Shown piece after piece: positions 33,831-45,826 of a DNA stretch of 64,000 bases; position 1 is the first letter of the stretch; every line of letters starts with the position of its first letter. Location: NCBI GenBank assembly GCA_003993805.1, contig RSEF01000031.1:59252563-59316562 (forward strand). The letters run 5' to 3'. The notes beneath the pieces were generated by a model, which saw nothing but the letters and a program-made list of their open reading frames with translations, ran no database searches and was not told where the DNA came from. A program made the translations under genes and the position numbers. This DNA comes from Himantopus leucocephalus (taxonomy: Eukaryota > Chordata > Aves > Charadriiformes > Recurvirostridae).

Positions 33831-36800
33831 CTGAAAGAAGAGGGGAAAAGAGAGAAAAAAAACCCAATGACATCAGAACTGAAAACATATGACTGCCTCC
33901 ATGGACAAGACATGCACAGAGAGTGGGGAGGGGGACAGGAAGGGAACATGCTTCGGAACAAATTTATTATTTCAGACCAAATGGCATTCCACAACTTGCA
34001 AACTATTGCTTTAAGGAGTCTAGTAACAGCAACCAGATTAGAAACAACCAGAAATGCTTCCATCTGCTCTGGGAGCTAGCATGATTTTTGACGTAGTTGT
34101 AAATTGCATAGCAAATGAGCTTCTGGCCAAGCAGACCTGCTGAAAAAATCACTTAAAAGAGAAGGGCATGCAATTTGTAATTAAGAAAAGTTAACTTTGT
34201 TACAGGACACCTTATTTACATTATCAGTTCATAAATCTGTTGTTTGGCTGCAGCAGTGTTAAAAGAAGAGGTCCTCAAAGAGGAGGAAAAGTGGATTACA
34301 TTTCCCAGCAGGTTTTGACTCATTCAGGTCTCCATCAGGGGCATTCCCTCTTGTCCTGTCTTAAAAATGGGGAAGAACACCCTAAATTGAGATTGTCAAT
34401 ATGCTCTAAGGCTGTGAATTGCCAGGGCCAAGGGCTATGTCTGTCCATAAAGCATGAAGTACATTTATAAACAATGAAAGAAGCATGCCACAGTATTTTT
34501 ATGAGCATTTTTTTTCCACCAGCCACCTTTCTAAACAGGGTTGGAAATATACCATGCTTGTATGTATAACTCATCTGAACTGGCTCATCCCAATTTGAAA
34601 TGGAAGGAGTAAGGCAAAAAATCAGAAAAGCAATATTTGACTTAACTAGTGTTAAAAGCATCAAACGTTATTTCTTGCATTAAGTATTGTTATAGCTATG
34701 TCAGGGAATACACAATTAATTTTCCTTGCAGAGTACTCAGCTGATCACAGCTACAGGGGTAACAAACAAGCCCCATGCTCCACCAGCACGTAGAAGTTTT
34801 GCATATAACTGTTGGCTAACAAGAAAATGCTTAACGAGTTTCCTTCCTCAGTTATAATCAATTATTCAAGGTGCAATTCCCAAAAGGCAAACCTTAGAAA
34901 AAGAAACCCCCCTGGATAACATCCAGGTTCCTTTTTTAGCATGCCTTAACAATGAGGATGTAAAAATAATAATTAAAAAGAAAAGGGCGAAACAAGAAAC
35001 TCATGTCAAGAAAGTCTCTTTCTAAAGAGACCCAGGAGACCTGACTCTAACAGCCTGCTTTTATGGCTGTGAAACTCTACTGACTCTACTGTTTTAGCAA
35101 GAACCTGGGTAATAAACCAAATAAAACAATATATCAACAACACTAAAAGATAAGAATTTCTTCCCACTAAAACATGCAAACAAACCCCTATGTTTTGGAC
35201 AGCTCCAGCCATTCTTCAGGAAATGCTGCAGCTAACCTAATCTTCATGTTGATACCAAAAATGTACAGAACTGGGAAACAGAATTAGTAACTGGACTTCA
35301 GTGAAAATAGTATCTAATAAAGATTTCCTTAGAATTACCCAAAGCTATTTCTGTTTCCTTTCATTTTCCTCTGTCAACACAATTAAGCTAATTTCAATAA
35401 AGCAACATAGAGAACTTTCCACCTATAACCCAAATGCATGGCATGACATTTAGATATATGTTAAAGAAAAAAGTCTTTTTAGAATTTTACCTCTAACGTA
35501 AACATCAATCAGAACATTTGCAGACCCAGGATAATAAAAAGCTAAATAGTATTTCTCAGCACAGTGACTATAAAACTTTTATTGTTCCTCTAGGATACAT
35601 CAACTCTTAGGTTAGAAACCTTTCAGCCTTAATTATTTGAAAACTTTTTAAAAAGTTCTCATGTAGGATCTCTCTGTTGCATAGAAAAAACAATTTATAA
35701 GGGATACTTAACAAAGGGAGACCTAGCTACAAGACATCTGGCTTTAATTTTTTGGTTAAAGACTGTGTGGTAATACCAGGTCAAGCATAGGAAACCTTGA
35801 GGGAGAGAGGAAGTCATATGAATGAATTAGTGGCCCTTATAAAAGTTTGCCAACATCTGCATTAATTATGTGAATGCTCTGGGTTTTTTTTCTCTCTGTA
35901 GGAATATCTGGATGCAGTCTTACAGTTTGAATTACAGAGGAGGTCAGGACTCCAGGATCTAGTGTACTTTTTTGGTTCTGAATAAATTCTCTTTGTCTAT
36001 ATATTTGTTGATCTAAAATTTTCTTTCAGATGGCTGCTGCCCATAAGTAACTATTCGTGCTCCAGTTGCTCCTGTGGAGAGAGACCAGCTACACCTGGCA
36101 GAACACATTTTTTTGATTCAGAAATTTAAAATGTGGTAGATACAACATTTTTTTTTTTGTGTCTTTGTTGTGTACATGGGCTTAGAATGTGAATTATCCT
36201 TCAATTTTGTAATATCAACCCCAGCCTTTTCATATGAAATCTGAAACAAGATATTGTAAAAAAAATTGTCTTATTCACAAAATGCCAAGCCAGGGCATTG
36301 CACATAAGAGGATGTAAAATGCTGCAGAGTCACACTTGTTAAATTTAAAAGCATGACAGCCCTTGAGCAATCTCAGAGGCATAGCATGAGGCTCACTGGC
36401 TTCTTCTCTCCTTTTGGAGATACAGGAACAAAATGCTCTGTTCGCATAAGGGACTTTGGAGAAGTTTTGTTTTTAGGGTGTGCTAATCTAAAACTTGGGA
36501 TCTCCTTTAAGAGCAATTTTTTCAGTCCCAAGGGAAAGAGACGCAGAAGAAGGGAGAGTTTGCTGACAAGAGTTCAAGCAGGGGACTCCCAGACTATCAG
36601 GTTTCTTGGATGCCAGTGTCTATCTTACAGGAAGGTTTTGACCTCCCAGGTCATAAACATACAAATCCCAAGGCATCACATTTACCTGTGAAGCTGCTAT
36701 CTAACTGGAAAGGCTCAAGCAGGAGGGAAATATAACCTATCTCTGAGTACCGAAAGTGTTAACATACCATAATGGCATATGCAAGCAGGCAGACCCATCG

Positions 36801-39800
36801 CCTCTCCTGCCCCTGCAGGAAAAGGGGCAGGGAAGTTTATATTTTAATTTCCTGAAGTTTCACTCAGTGTGTTTCATTGCCTGGGTAAGCCAGATGAGTA
36901 GTGCCCCGAGATTTACCTCATCCATTTAGTGTATCTCAACAGAAGTTTGAAACAAACTGGTCTGCAAATTGCCTATGTTAACTAAACCTCTAGGACACAT
37001 CTGTGTAGAAAAAGAAAACGTCTGAATTATAAACCAACAAGACAGATAAAGCAAAATGAAGTAATAGCAGGCTAAAAGCAAAGCCTCCTCTAACCACGTG
37101 AGGTTGCTTTAATACTCAAGACACAGTTGTCACAAACCAAAGAACAAGAAAGTCCTGAGTACATGGAGTTAAATCTCTTAAAATCATGAGATGGAGTTAT
37201 AACCATAATACAGGACATGCAGACCAGGAAATTTGGCACCAGGACTGAGTAAATAAAACTCACTCTACTTCTACAGTCACCACCTAGTCATCCCGTGGCC
37301 AGAACGTCACCTTGGCACTGGCCTTCCAGCCACTCTCTGCTATTCTCGTCCTCTTGGCTCCTCTTCTCTGGTGGTACAAGACCGTGCCACTGGGGTGGCA
37401 GTGGGGAGACTGGGAATAAGAACCCACGCAGAGCAACTTTCCAATGTGTTGTACTTGATTCATCTTGCTGCTGCCTCACATCTCCATCACACCTTAAAGA
37501 GTGGGGTGAGGATTTGGATCCAAGGCATGGAACAGCTTGGCCAAGGGATATTCTTGGGTGAGCAGCCCCATTACCCCCTCCCCGTCTTGGGGAAGAGACT
37601 GGAGTGGAGAAGGCACTGGCTGCCTGGAGTGGGAAGGTGAGTGGGGATCTCTGGATCCTGCCAGCTCAGTGGTGAGTGGCAGCCCACCTGGTGAGGGCAG
37701 TGCATGGAGAGATGCTCGGGGTGTAAAACAAACACCAAGTTTTCAAACACTGCTGATTGATACAGTCTAAACGAATCATTAGTTAGCACAAGGGGCCCAA
37801 GGGGCAAACAATCAGAAAACCCACTGCAATCTAAGAGTTCAGAGCTCCTCAGTCCACCTAACAAAAAAAATGAAAAAGAAAAAAAAGAAGGACTACCCCC
37901 CCAGCAGGCATGGGTGCATTTATTTCTGGCTGAGAGAAACAGAGCTGAACATTCTTAGAATACTAAGGTCTGGCTTTTACAGAGCTTTTAAAACTTGGAA
38001 GCCACAAAAATGATTCCATATCCAAGAAAACTTTTAAAAATATTTAACCCTTAGCTCTCCAAACACAGTCTGCTCCTGTCTTTTTTTTTCCCTTTACTGA
38101 ATTAACCTCGACATGCTGCTGGTTTCTTACCCAGAACACAGGAGAGGATGAAAAGCGATTTATTTGGCAAGGAAGTCTGAGGAAGATGACAATTCTGCAT
38201 ACAGTGAAATGCCAAGTACAAGCCAGAGTTTCAGAAGTCATGTAACTTGCATGCAGTCCTTCTGAAGTTTGTGAGCCTCAGAAGAGGCTCCTTCTATACA
38301 AGATGAGCTTTCAGTTCTAAAGTCGTTACCCTTGGATCCCAAAACCAGTATTTATCATTCTCAGTGCTGCCCAGAAATCCAGAACACATTTCAGAGGAAA
38401 TACAGAGTTGGGAATGGTAGACTAGGACTCCAAAACAGCAATAGGTGTCTTAAAGCTTTACATTTAGCACAGCAGCAAATGGAAAAGCAGTAGCACTGCT
38501 TTCAGTTTAGCTAAATACACTGAAATTTACCAACATACCAGGAAGGCTAGAGCTGAAAAACTTGGGAGATCCGCCAACTTCAAAATCCCCAAAAAAGGGT
38601 ATCAATTAAGAATATCTTTAAAATAAGCATAAGCGAGTAAGTATAGGAATAATTGAATCAATATGCAAATACTTTCTCAACCCACAACTGCAAAACCATG
38701 GGTTTTATGAAAGTAAAGTTGTAACAGATGAGAAAAAATTCCAGTTTGCAACAAAAGATTCTCCATTACCTAATGAAAAGCACAAACTATTGTTCAAACT
38801 CCACAAGGCAAAAGAAACAAGAGGTTTAAAAATAAAGGGGAAAAGACGGTGTTTCCTTTAAAGATAAAAGTAGAAGTTGAGGGAGCTTTTAACCAAAATT
38901 TAATTTTAAAAAAATAATCAAAAAGTCAAGACAAGGGTCCTGATTCATTATAGCCTTATGCCTACTATTCCTTACAGACATAATTTCACCTGCACAATGG
39001 AAGTATGAAACCCTACCACCAAGTTACAACAGCTCCTCACATGCCCTTTTCAGAATGCATCTCCCAAAGTAATCGTTCAACAGACTTCTATGTTAAGATG
39101 TGGTGGTTCGGTCACAGTAGGCCACTTCTTCATTTCACTAGACTCATTTTAGCCTTCACACAGCTAAAAAGGTGCGAGGAAAGGAATCTCTTTGCAAGAT
39201 GATCCCTTTAACTCTGCTACAATGTGACAAAACGTAAAGTTACTTATGGATCCTGTGGCAATAGCTAGCACATCCATTAATTTTTAGGATGCTTTTGTAG
39301 TAGACTGTATTACTATGGAGTCTCAGAGCTAACAAGTGTCCCAACTACTACAAACTGAACTGAGAATTCCTCTGCATCCTACAGTTTATACCTGAAAAGG
39401 GTAATGCAACATATCTAGACATTCAGCGTACCAAAGAGACCCAGTCACAAGCGATACTGGAAAAAGAAGCGATTTTACTGCTGGAAGGTATAATTCGCAA
39501 GTGACACAGATTCTATTGGAAACTATGATTATGACCTCCACAGACTGACTATAAAACCAGGCAGGGTGTTGACCTTCCTTAGTGCTTATTCACGGTTGCA
39601 AAAGCAAGTTCAAAAATAGCTTCTGCGGGCTAAAAAAGGAATGGGTGAGAGCAGGAAGTTCAGCTAACTCTAAAAATGTCTTTCTCCTGGAAGATGCCAG
39701 ATTTGCCAAGTAGCAGGTCTGAAATACCTCGACTCGGCCCTAGAGCTTTTCAGGATAGATAAATCAGGAGCCATGCAATTCACTATTCAAATACAAGAGC

Positions 39801-42774
39801 ATTTGTGAAGAGCAGTGATGGTCAGGAGCATGCTGAGCTGGCCCAACAGGGCCCCAGATTGCCAGTGCTGTGTTTTCAACTTCTTGCACTTCCTACTGCT
39901 GCAGAAAGGAAGCATATGCACGTTCAGATGAAGTCTCTTCTGCTGCAGAATTCTGCAAGCAAAAGGACATTTAGGAAATTAAAAAGCTAAAAGATTGGAA
40001 AAAATATCCAAGGAAAGACAGAGAGTGAACCCATCCCTCCAGCAATCTACCCAGTAATTCAGACACTGCTGTATTGTTGCTGTTTTTACACAGATCCAGC
40101 ATTTTCAGATGAGCTGCATCCCCTGTAAGCACCACCTATGTGTTCTGGTGAACGTTTTCCAGTTGAGGAGGAAATGAAGACTGTTTGAATCAGGGCATAG
40201 TTCTACATCAACACTTCCCCCCTTACATTGCTCGGACAGCTTAAACACTTTCATTATTAAAGATTCGTTCCCAGGCCAGACAGCATTTCTGTGCTGCCCT
40301 GTCTCTGCCTTCCAAGCTCCTCTCAAAGGGAGGTCACTACTGCAATGTGGAGATATTGCAAAAAGAAGCTAACTGGCTCTGCCACTAGAAGAGACATGAT
40401 AGGCCATGTTGAGCCCAAACTGGGTAGTTGAGCCCAAATGTCCCGTACAGAGTACAGAAGGGGTTTCTGCAAAGCTCTTCAAGCTTCGTTTTCTTCTGGG
40501 GGAGCTTTCATGACAAGCTGAGCTTCACAAACATTAACCAAACATGGGTATAGGCTCAACACCTCCTTGCTCTGTGGGATACACAGGAACGCAATTATAT
40601 TTGATCAGCTAATTTAGCGACTGAATGTGCCACTTCTTATGCCTTCAAAAAAAGCCTCTGTCATGACACAGACTAGGCTTCTCCACTGTCTCACGTAATT
40701 CACTCCTGGTTGCCTACCTGACTTATCCTCAAGGTGAACATCGTAGCCAGACATCCAACCTGCTGTGAGTCCCTGCAGGCTGCTGCGCAGGACGAGTGTA
40801 GCGCAGGGCAGACCTTCCCCATAGACCCCAGCCCTTGGAAGAGCTTTCTGGAGAGAGGTGCAGCACACAATCGCCTATCTGTGTAACTTTAGAAGCCAGC
40901 AGGGTGGAAGAAACAGGAGGAAAAAAAAAAATAAATCTGCACCTCTAACATCCCAAGTGAGTTTCCATGCATAATGAATTGCAACGTGCATCCTTTGGGC
41001 CCAGTTTGGTGCTCAGTGAGCCAAGCTGGGAATTAATTCTTGGCTCCAGCAGCTCAAAGACTGGCCTTTTATGCAGAAAAAATGCTGTAGGCTATTGGGG
41101 CTACTTCCATCTCCAGGGCATACCTTCCATCACTCCTCACCAACCAAACCAGCAAAGTGAGCACTTGGGAGAGTTTAGCCTACAAGCAAAATCCTTATTC
41201 AAAATTATGTTAATGAGCATAGCAAATTTCATTTTGGGAGGGAAACTGAGATTTCCAAAGAGAAATAATAAGACTATCCTGTGTTTACCATGGCAAATAC
41301 ATTTTTTTTCTTGAAATATATATCAGACAGCTTGGATTTCTTTTGCTTTGATGCACTGCTTTGTGAAATATATAAACAGAATACAGAAAAATCTTTCTCT
41401 CTCAGGACTCTGGCAACAACGGGTTCTCTATCAGTAACTTGTTCATACAGTACTGAGCAGCTGCCTATAAGGCAGTATTGGTCTACTTTACACAAAACAG
41501 AGATGTATTTTGAACGCCTGGTAACCTCATCCAGTATAAGAATGAAAAAAACCCATACTGGAATTTAAGCTTCCCCTATGATGCCTGTACCTGGGTGGAT
41601 ATACCTCTAATCACAAACAGTTTCTGCCAGTCTCACCATTTGCTTTTGTTGCTTGTTTACCTTATTCACCACCACCAGAGATCTGTTTTGGTGAAGAGGT
41701 TAATTTGTTTACTCACCTAGAAGGGGAGAAAAAAATCTGCACTTTTGTTGGCTGCAGAAATTTGGGCACCAAATCCAAAATGCAAATAGTGTTGGGCTTT
41801 GTTGGGGAAAGGGGTGACAACAGCTGTGCCACCCCACAAGAATCTGTTCTCAAGCATAAAGAGGAAAAAGCTACTGAGGATGACCATTCTGTGGCAAGGA
41901 TAGTTTAAATCTCTTCCACTCTAATTCAAACAAAGAAGAAGGGAAAAATAGAAAACTATTCGATGGCACAGAGTGGGAGAAGTGTTTTTTGGCTCTTGTA
42001 ACTGCACAGCCATGAAAGGCCACTATAATGGAAACTGCTCTGGGTTTCTCTTTGGAACAGCTGCAAGGCAGTTATTTAAATGTACTCATTTACTTCTAGT
42101 GTTTGGCTGGTAGGATCCACTGCTGGCAAAAGCAAAGAGAAAATGATGATTTTTTGTTGTTTTCTTGTTTTAAGCATTTCTGAAGCACTGTTGGAAGTCC
42201 CTGGTTCATTAAGCAACTGGAGCTCAAATCATTTCTTCTTCAAAGCTTTTACTGCAGAATTCATCTCATGCCATTCACAAAGAGAGAAGATACTAATCAC
42301 TCCACAGAGTACATTAATCAGTTTAGATCACCACTTGTTATGTTTCCTTTTTGCAAGCAGCAAAGCCCTCTGGGATGCTAAATGCTTCTTACAGAATTAT
42401 TTAACTTTCCGCTTACTGCATTATCCGATTAATGAGGTTTCTATCATAGAATTTTGCTTATACATAGCTGAGGCATGAAGTCATCACACGTACCACAAAA
42501 TATCCCCAATTTAAAACTCAAGAAGTTCTGTTACTTTTTGTTTCTCTCTCTTTAGGAGCAGAATGGCTTATCTAATCTGAAATCACTAGATTCTGCCTTA
42601 CAATAAAACCCCATTGCCAAAAACTCAGAGAATATTCTAGAAATTTTTCACTTAATGGACCTCTTTGACATATTGTGAATGGTGTCCCAGAACTATTTTC
42701 TATTTCAGATTTCAGCTGTGGACAGCTAAACTACCCTGAAACTTTACTTATCCTTCACATTTAAACACGACCAA

Positions 42775-42814
42775 GATGCCTTAAATCTGTGCTCTTAAAT
42801 GATGCCTTAAATCT
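42775..42814. repeat. Short direct repeat, 14-nt unit at 26-nt spacing
   Basis: GATGCCTTAAATCT occurs at 42775-42788 and again at 42801-42814. The intervening sequence is partly similar (CTTAAAT), so this is a small imperfect tandem duplication. Confidence 0.7.
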
Positions 42815-43330
42815 CACTTCATATGTCCGGTAACAGGATGCTGGTAGGGAAACCAGATGGGAGCAGAGCGTTTCAGACAGGCCAGTTTGTAGAGAGAATG
42901 ACGAGACATGACTGTGGAAAATGTGTTGCTTCAGTAGAGGGTTGTAGAGAGCACCACAAGCAGTTCCTGTGTTGACACACTAGCGATAAGAATATTTTAA
43001 AACAGTAACAGTATTTTCACACCTGGCATCAAGAAGTGACTTTCAAAAACTTTTCCAAAATGTGAATCTTTTGTTAGCTGACTCGGAAGACAAACCTTGA
43101 GAAAGATCCCATTTGCAATTTAATTAGTAGGAACTTCCCTCACTGTGGTGCCACCGCAAGCATCTATAGGTTTCAAGCCCAAGCAAAAACCTGTCCGGGT
43201 GGGCTTCAGATTGCAAAAGGTCCTTCTGAGCTCTCTGGAATTCTCCCCCGTGGTAAATAAGAGTCTATTCTTGTTTGCCCTCTGCAGTTAGAGGACTGAC
43301 AATAAGCAGAGAAAAATTTATTACTGAGAT

Positions 43331-43361
43331 GTACACACATACATACATATACATGTATACA
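43331..43361. repeat. CA/TA-type microsatellite
   Basis: An interrupted ACACATACATACATATACAT-type run of alternating purine and pyrimidine. Ordinary simple repeat. Confidence 0.65.
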
Positions 43362-45657
43362 AAATAGATAATATTTATTTCTAAGACTAAATTGACCAAA
43401 TGTGAAGAAAACCAACTGTCCTGGCAATGCTAAAGGAAAGTTTAAAGATAAAAGATAAAACAAAAGATTAGAGAAAGTTTAAAGTCAAGTAGCAAAACAC
43501 TTCTTTTTGTAACTGAGATGCCATCTAGCTCATGCAGAAGGCATGCAAGGCTACTTCCAAGTTTAAAAAAAACCCTTCCTTAAAACATTAGTCTCTAAAT
43601 GTCTTCTGCAGCACACTGTGGCATTTGCTCAGTTTTAAAAGGCAAAATAATGTCCTCCAGAAAAAAACTGATTTTTAACGAATATAGTTATCTAAACTAT
43701 ATCCAAAATTCATTTGTATGTCAATGCAAATTTGAAAGGCAAGTCCATGTAGTCCCAGTCTGAAAAGTGCTTAAGTTCAATACTTCCATCTAATGATTTG
43801 TCTCTTTAGGCATGTGTCTCACTACATCCTCACCTGTTAAATAAGCTCTTCCTTACCCTCAGAAACATATGCATGGCTCCCAGCTGATTGTTTGGAGCTG
43901 TTACTCCTTTACATAGGATTGAAACCGTATATCAACTCTGAGATCCACAACGGTTTACTGAAATGTATGTGAATTCACGCATGCATGTAAATATGCTCAT
44001 ATGGATATCAAATTTGAGTCCATTTTTACAACCCAAGGTTGAGAGAATGATATTTTACTACTATAATCTCCCACACTGAGATACCAGTTTTTCCTTTGCT
44101 TCCTGTTGCTATTTCTTTTCATCTCCCAAGTTCAATTTCAGTGAAGCACAGTCTCTAAAACCCAAGCGTGGAGGACTGGATTACCAATTAGTGACCAGAA
44201 TCATCCATTTATCTCTAGTCTTTGGTATAGCGATGCAAGTCCAGGGCAGGATTTATTCATTGGAAACTCCCTGCCGACACAGGACACATACGTTTATTCA
44301 CCCGTAATTACAACAGAATGCTGACTACATGGATCATGAAGTGCTTTATAAGCAATAACTTTTCTTCCACTCATTCTTGCACCACAGTTGACCTTATTTT
44401 CCCTTTGAGAAGGCATTTATCCTGAACAGCAATCCTTAGATACACAGCTTTCTCATACATAAAGGAGGCTTTGAAGAGAGAACCGATGGAGACAAGGGTG
44501 CAAGTGCCTTTCAGAGCATGCGAGGAGATGGCCCGAGGGAGCCTGTCTACAGAGAGGGAGCACACTCCAGCAGCAACCAGGCAGCCTGGGATGCAAGCAT
44601 ACAGCATCCACCTCCTACGAGGTATTCCATTCTGCTGTAAAGACACAAAATCCTTCTCTGACCCTAACAGGGACAGAGACTTGAAAAGCAACAAAAATAC
44701 TTTTAAGATGTACTAGTTCTCCACTTGAAATACAGGAGGAAGAGGAGCACAAAGAAGTTTCTCCAAAGCAGGTTTCAGATTCAGCTCGTTTAACACCATC
44801 AATCTTTAGCTGACATATTTTTTGTAACTTCACAGGGTCCAGGGATCTCTGAACTACTGCACTTCTCAGTGCACATTGCTAAGAGGTGAAGTCTCCTGAA
44901 CCAAAGAATCTCCAGAAAAAAAATAAAAAAGCAAAATAAACATTAGATCTCCAATTTTCTGACATCTACTTTAATCAATTGTTGTACCCTCTTCAGCAAG
45001 ATACGTGTCTTAAAAGTTTTAAGTTGTAACTGACACTTGGGTCTCTATGAAGTCAAAGGGACTTTGAAAATGCTTTTCTGAGATGAAATCTTGACTGTTA
45101 TTACATCTTTTCTGTTTGCAATATATACTTCACCAGAAAACACAAGCACTTGGTGTTCAGTACATAGAGCTGAGGAAATCACTTAGGTATTTATAAATAT
45201 TAAGTCTGAAACACACACTTTGATTCATGAAAGCAAGATTAGTGTGTTAGTAATTTTAAGTATATTATTAATTTTATTGTTGCTTTTGGCTTAAAGCTTT
45301 AGCTTTTCTGATAAGAACACTGAACCTAAAGTTTCCTGTGGTAATATTCCAACTGAACCACATTATGAGCTGTATTCATTAGGCACAGTAAAAATCAAAC
45401 CATAGTGCAGGGACCACCTACATGGAGTCAATGAAGATCATATTTGGCCATATATTTTCTTCTACAAATAGTAGTATAGCACAGCAATGTCATGTCTCAA
45501 AGTATAACAACATGATGAGTGTCTTTAATACAATATTTCAGGAAAAATCCCCTCAATGACTCAGAAGTGAGACAGAAGGAAAAGCCAGAACTCAATGAGG
45601 AAATAAGAAAGAGGTTTGGTCAGTTCAGATGCTAGAGTTTCATTGTGGTCTACTCAC

Positions 45658-45717
45658 CTCAGCCACCTCAGGTTGGGACATCATGGAGGACGGCACCAAA
45701 TCAGTGGTGATATCCAT
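45658..45717 (-). CDS. LPAR1: LPAR1 first coding exon (20-residue N-terminus)
   Basis: The ATG at 45717-45715 lies in a near-ideal Kozak context (GCTACCATGG). It opens a 20-codon frame reading MDITTDLVPSSMMSQPEVAE, which ends at GAG|GTGAGTAG. The donor is phase 0, matching the phase 0 acceptor of the main exon 11.8 kb away, so the joined protein continues Ser-Thr-Ala-Met-Ser-Glu-Pro-Gln. Human LPAR1 has the same layout: a short first coding exon of 15 residues ending ISQPQ, joined in phase 0 to FTAMNEPQ. The shared Ser-Gln-Pro near the junction supports homology although the rest has diverged. There is no signal peptide, as in other LPA receptors. The assignment rests on position, strand, phase, Kozak and splice signals, plus weak similarity; a transcript would settle it. 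Confidence 0.78.
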
Positions 45718-45826
45718 GGTAGCTTAAAATGTCCCTGCTGTCCTTGCACCCTTCCTCTGCACCAGCAAACCCTTGGTCAGAACACAGAAGCACTTCCTCA
45801 GACCCTAATCATGCTGGCATTCGCTC
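45718..45826 (-). other. LPAR1: LPAR1 5' UTR part of first coding exon, with two uORFs
   Basis: On the minus strand a strong acceptor, nine T then CCTTCCTGCTAG, precedes G at 45826, with a branch-like TCTCAAC upstream. This gives a 169-nt exon with 109 nt of untranslated leader. The leader contains ATG CCA GCA TGA and, overlapping it at the ATGA, ATG ATT AGG GTC TGA. These are two upstream ORFs of 3 and 4 codons that could dampen translation. The presence of an acceptor means at least one more non-coding exon lies further upstream. Confidence 0.68.

Larger units (their letters stand above)
33831..45657 (-). other. LPAR1: LPAR1 intron between first and second coding exons
   Basis: This 11,827-nt intron is bounded by GTGAGT at the 45657 end and a pyrimidine-rich CAG at the 33831 end. 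I see no convincing coding exon, RNA gene or intact transposon in it. It holds A- and T-rich sequence, a T tract near 36150, a somewhat GC-richer part at about 37290-37720 with no recognisable protein, a short direct repeat at 42775-42814 and a CA/TA microsatellite near 43331. Open frames here are short and look random. Confidence 0.72.
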
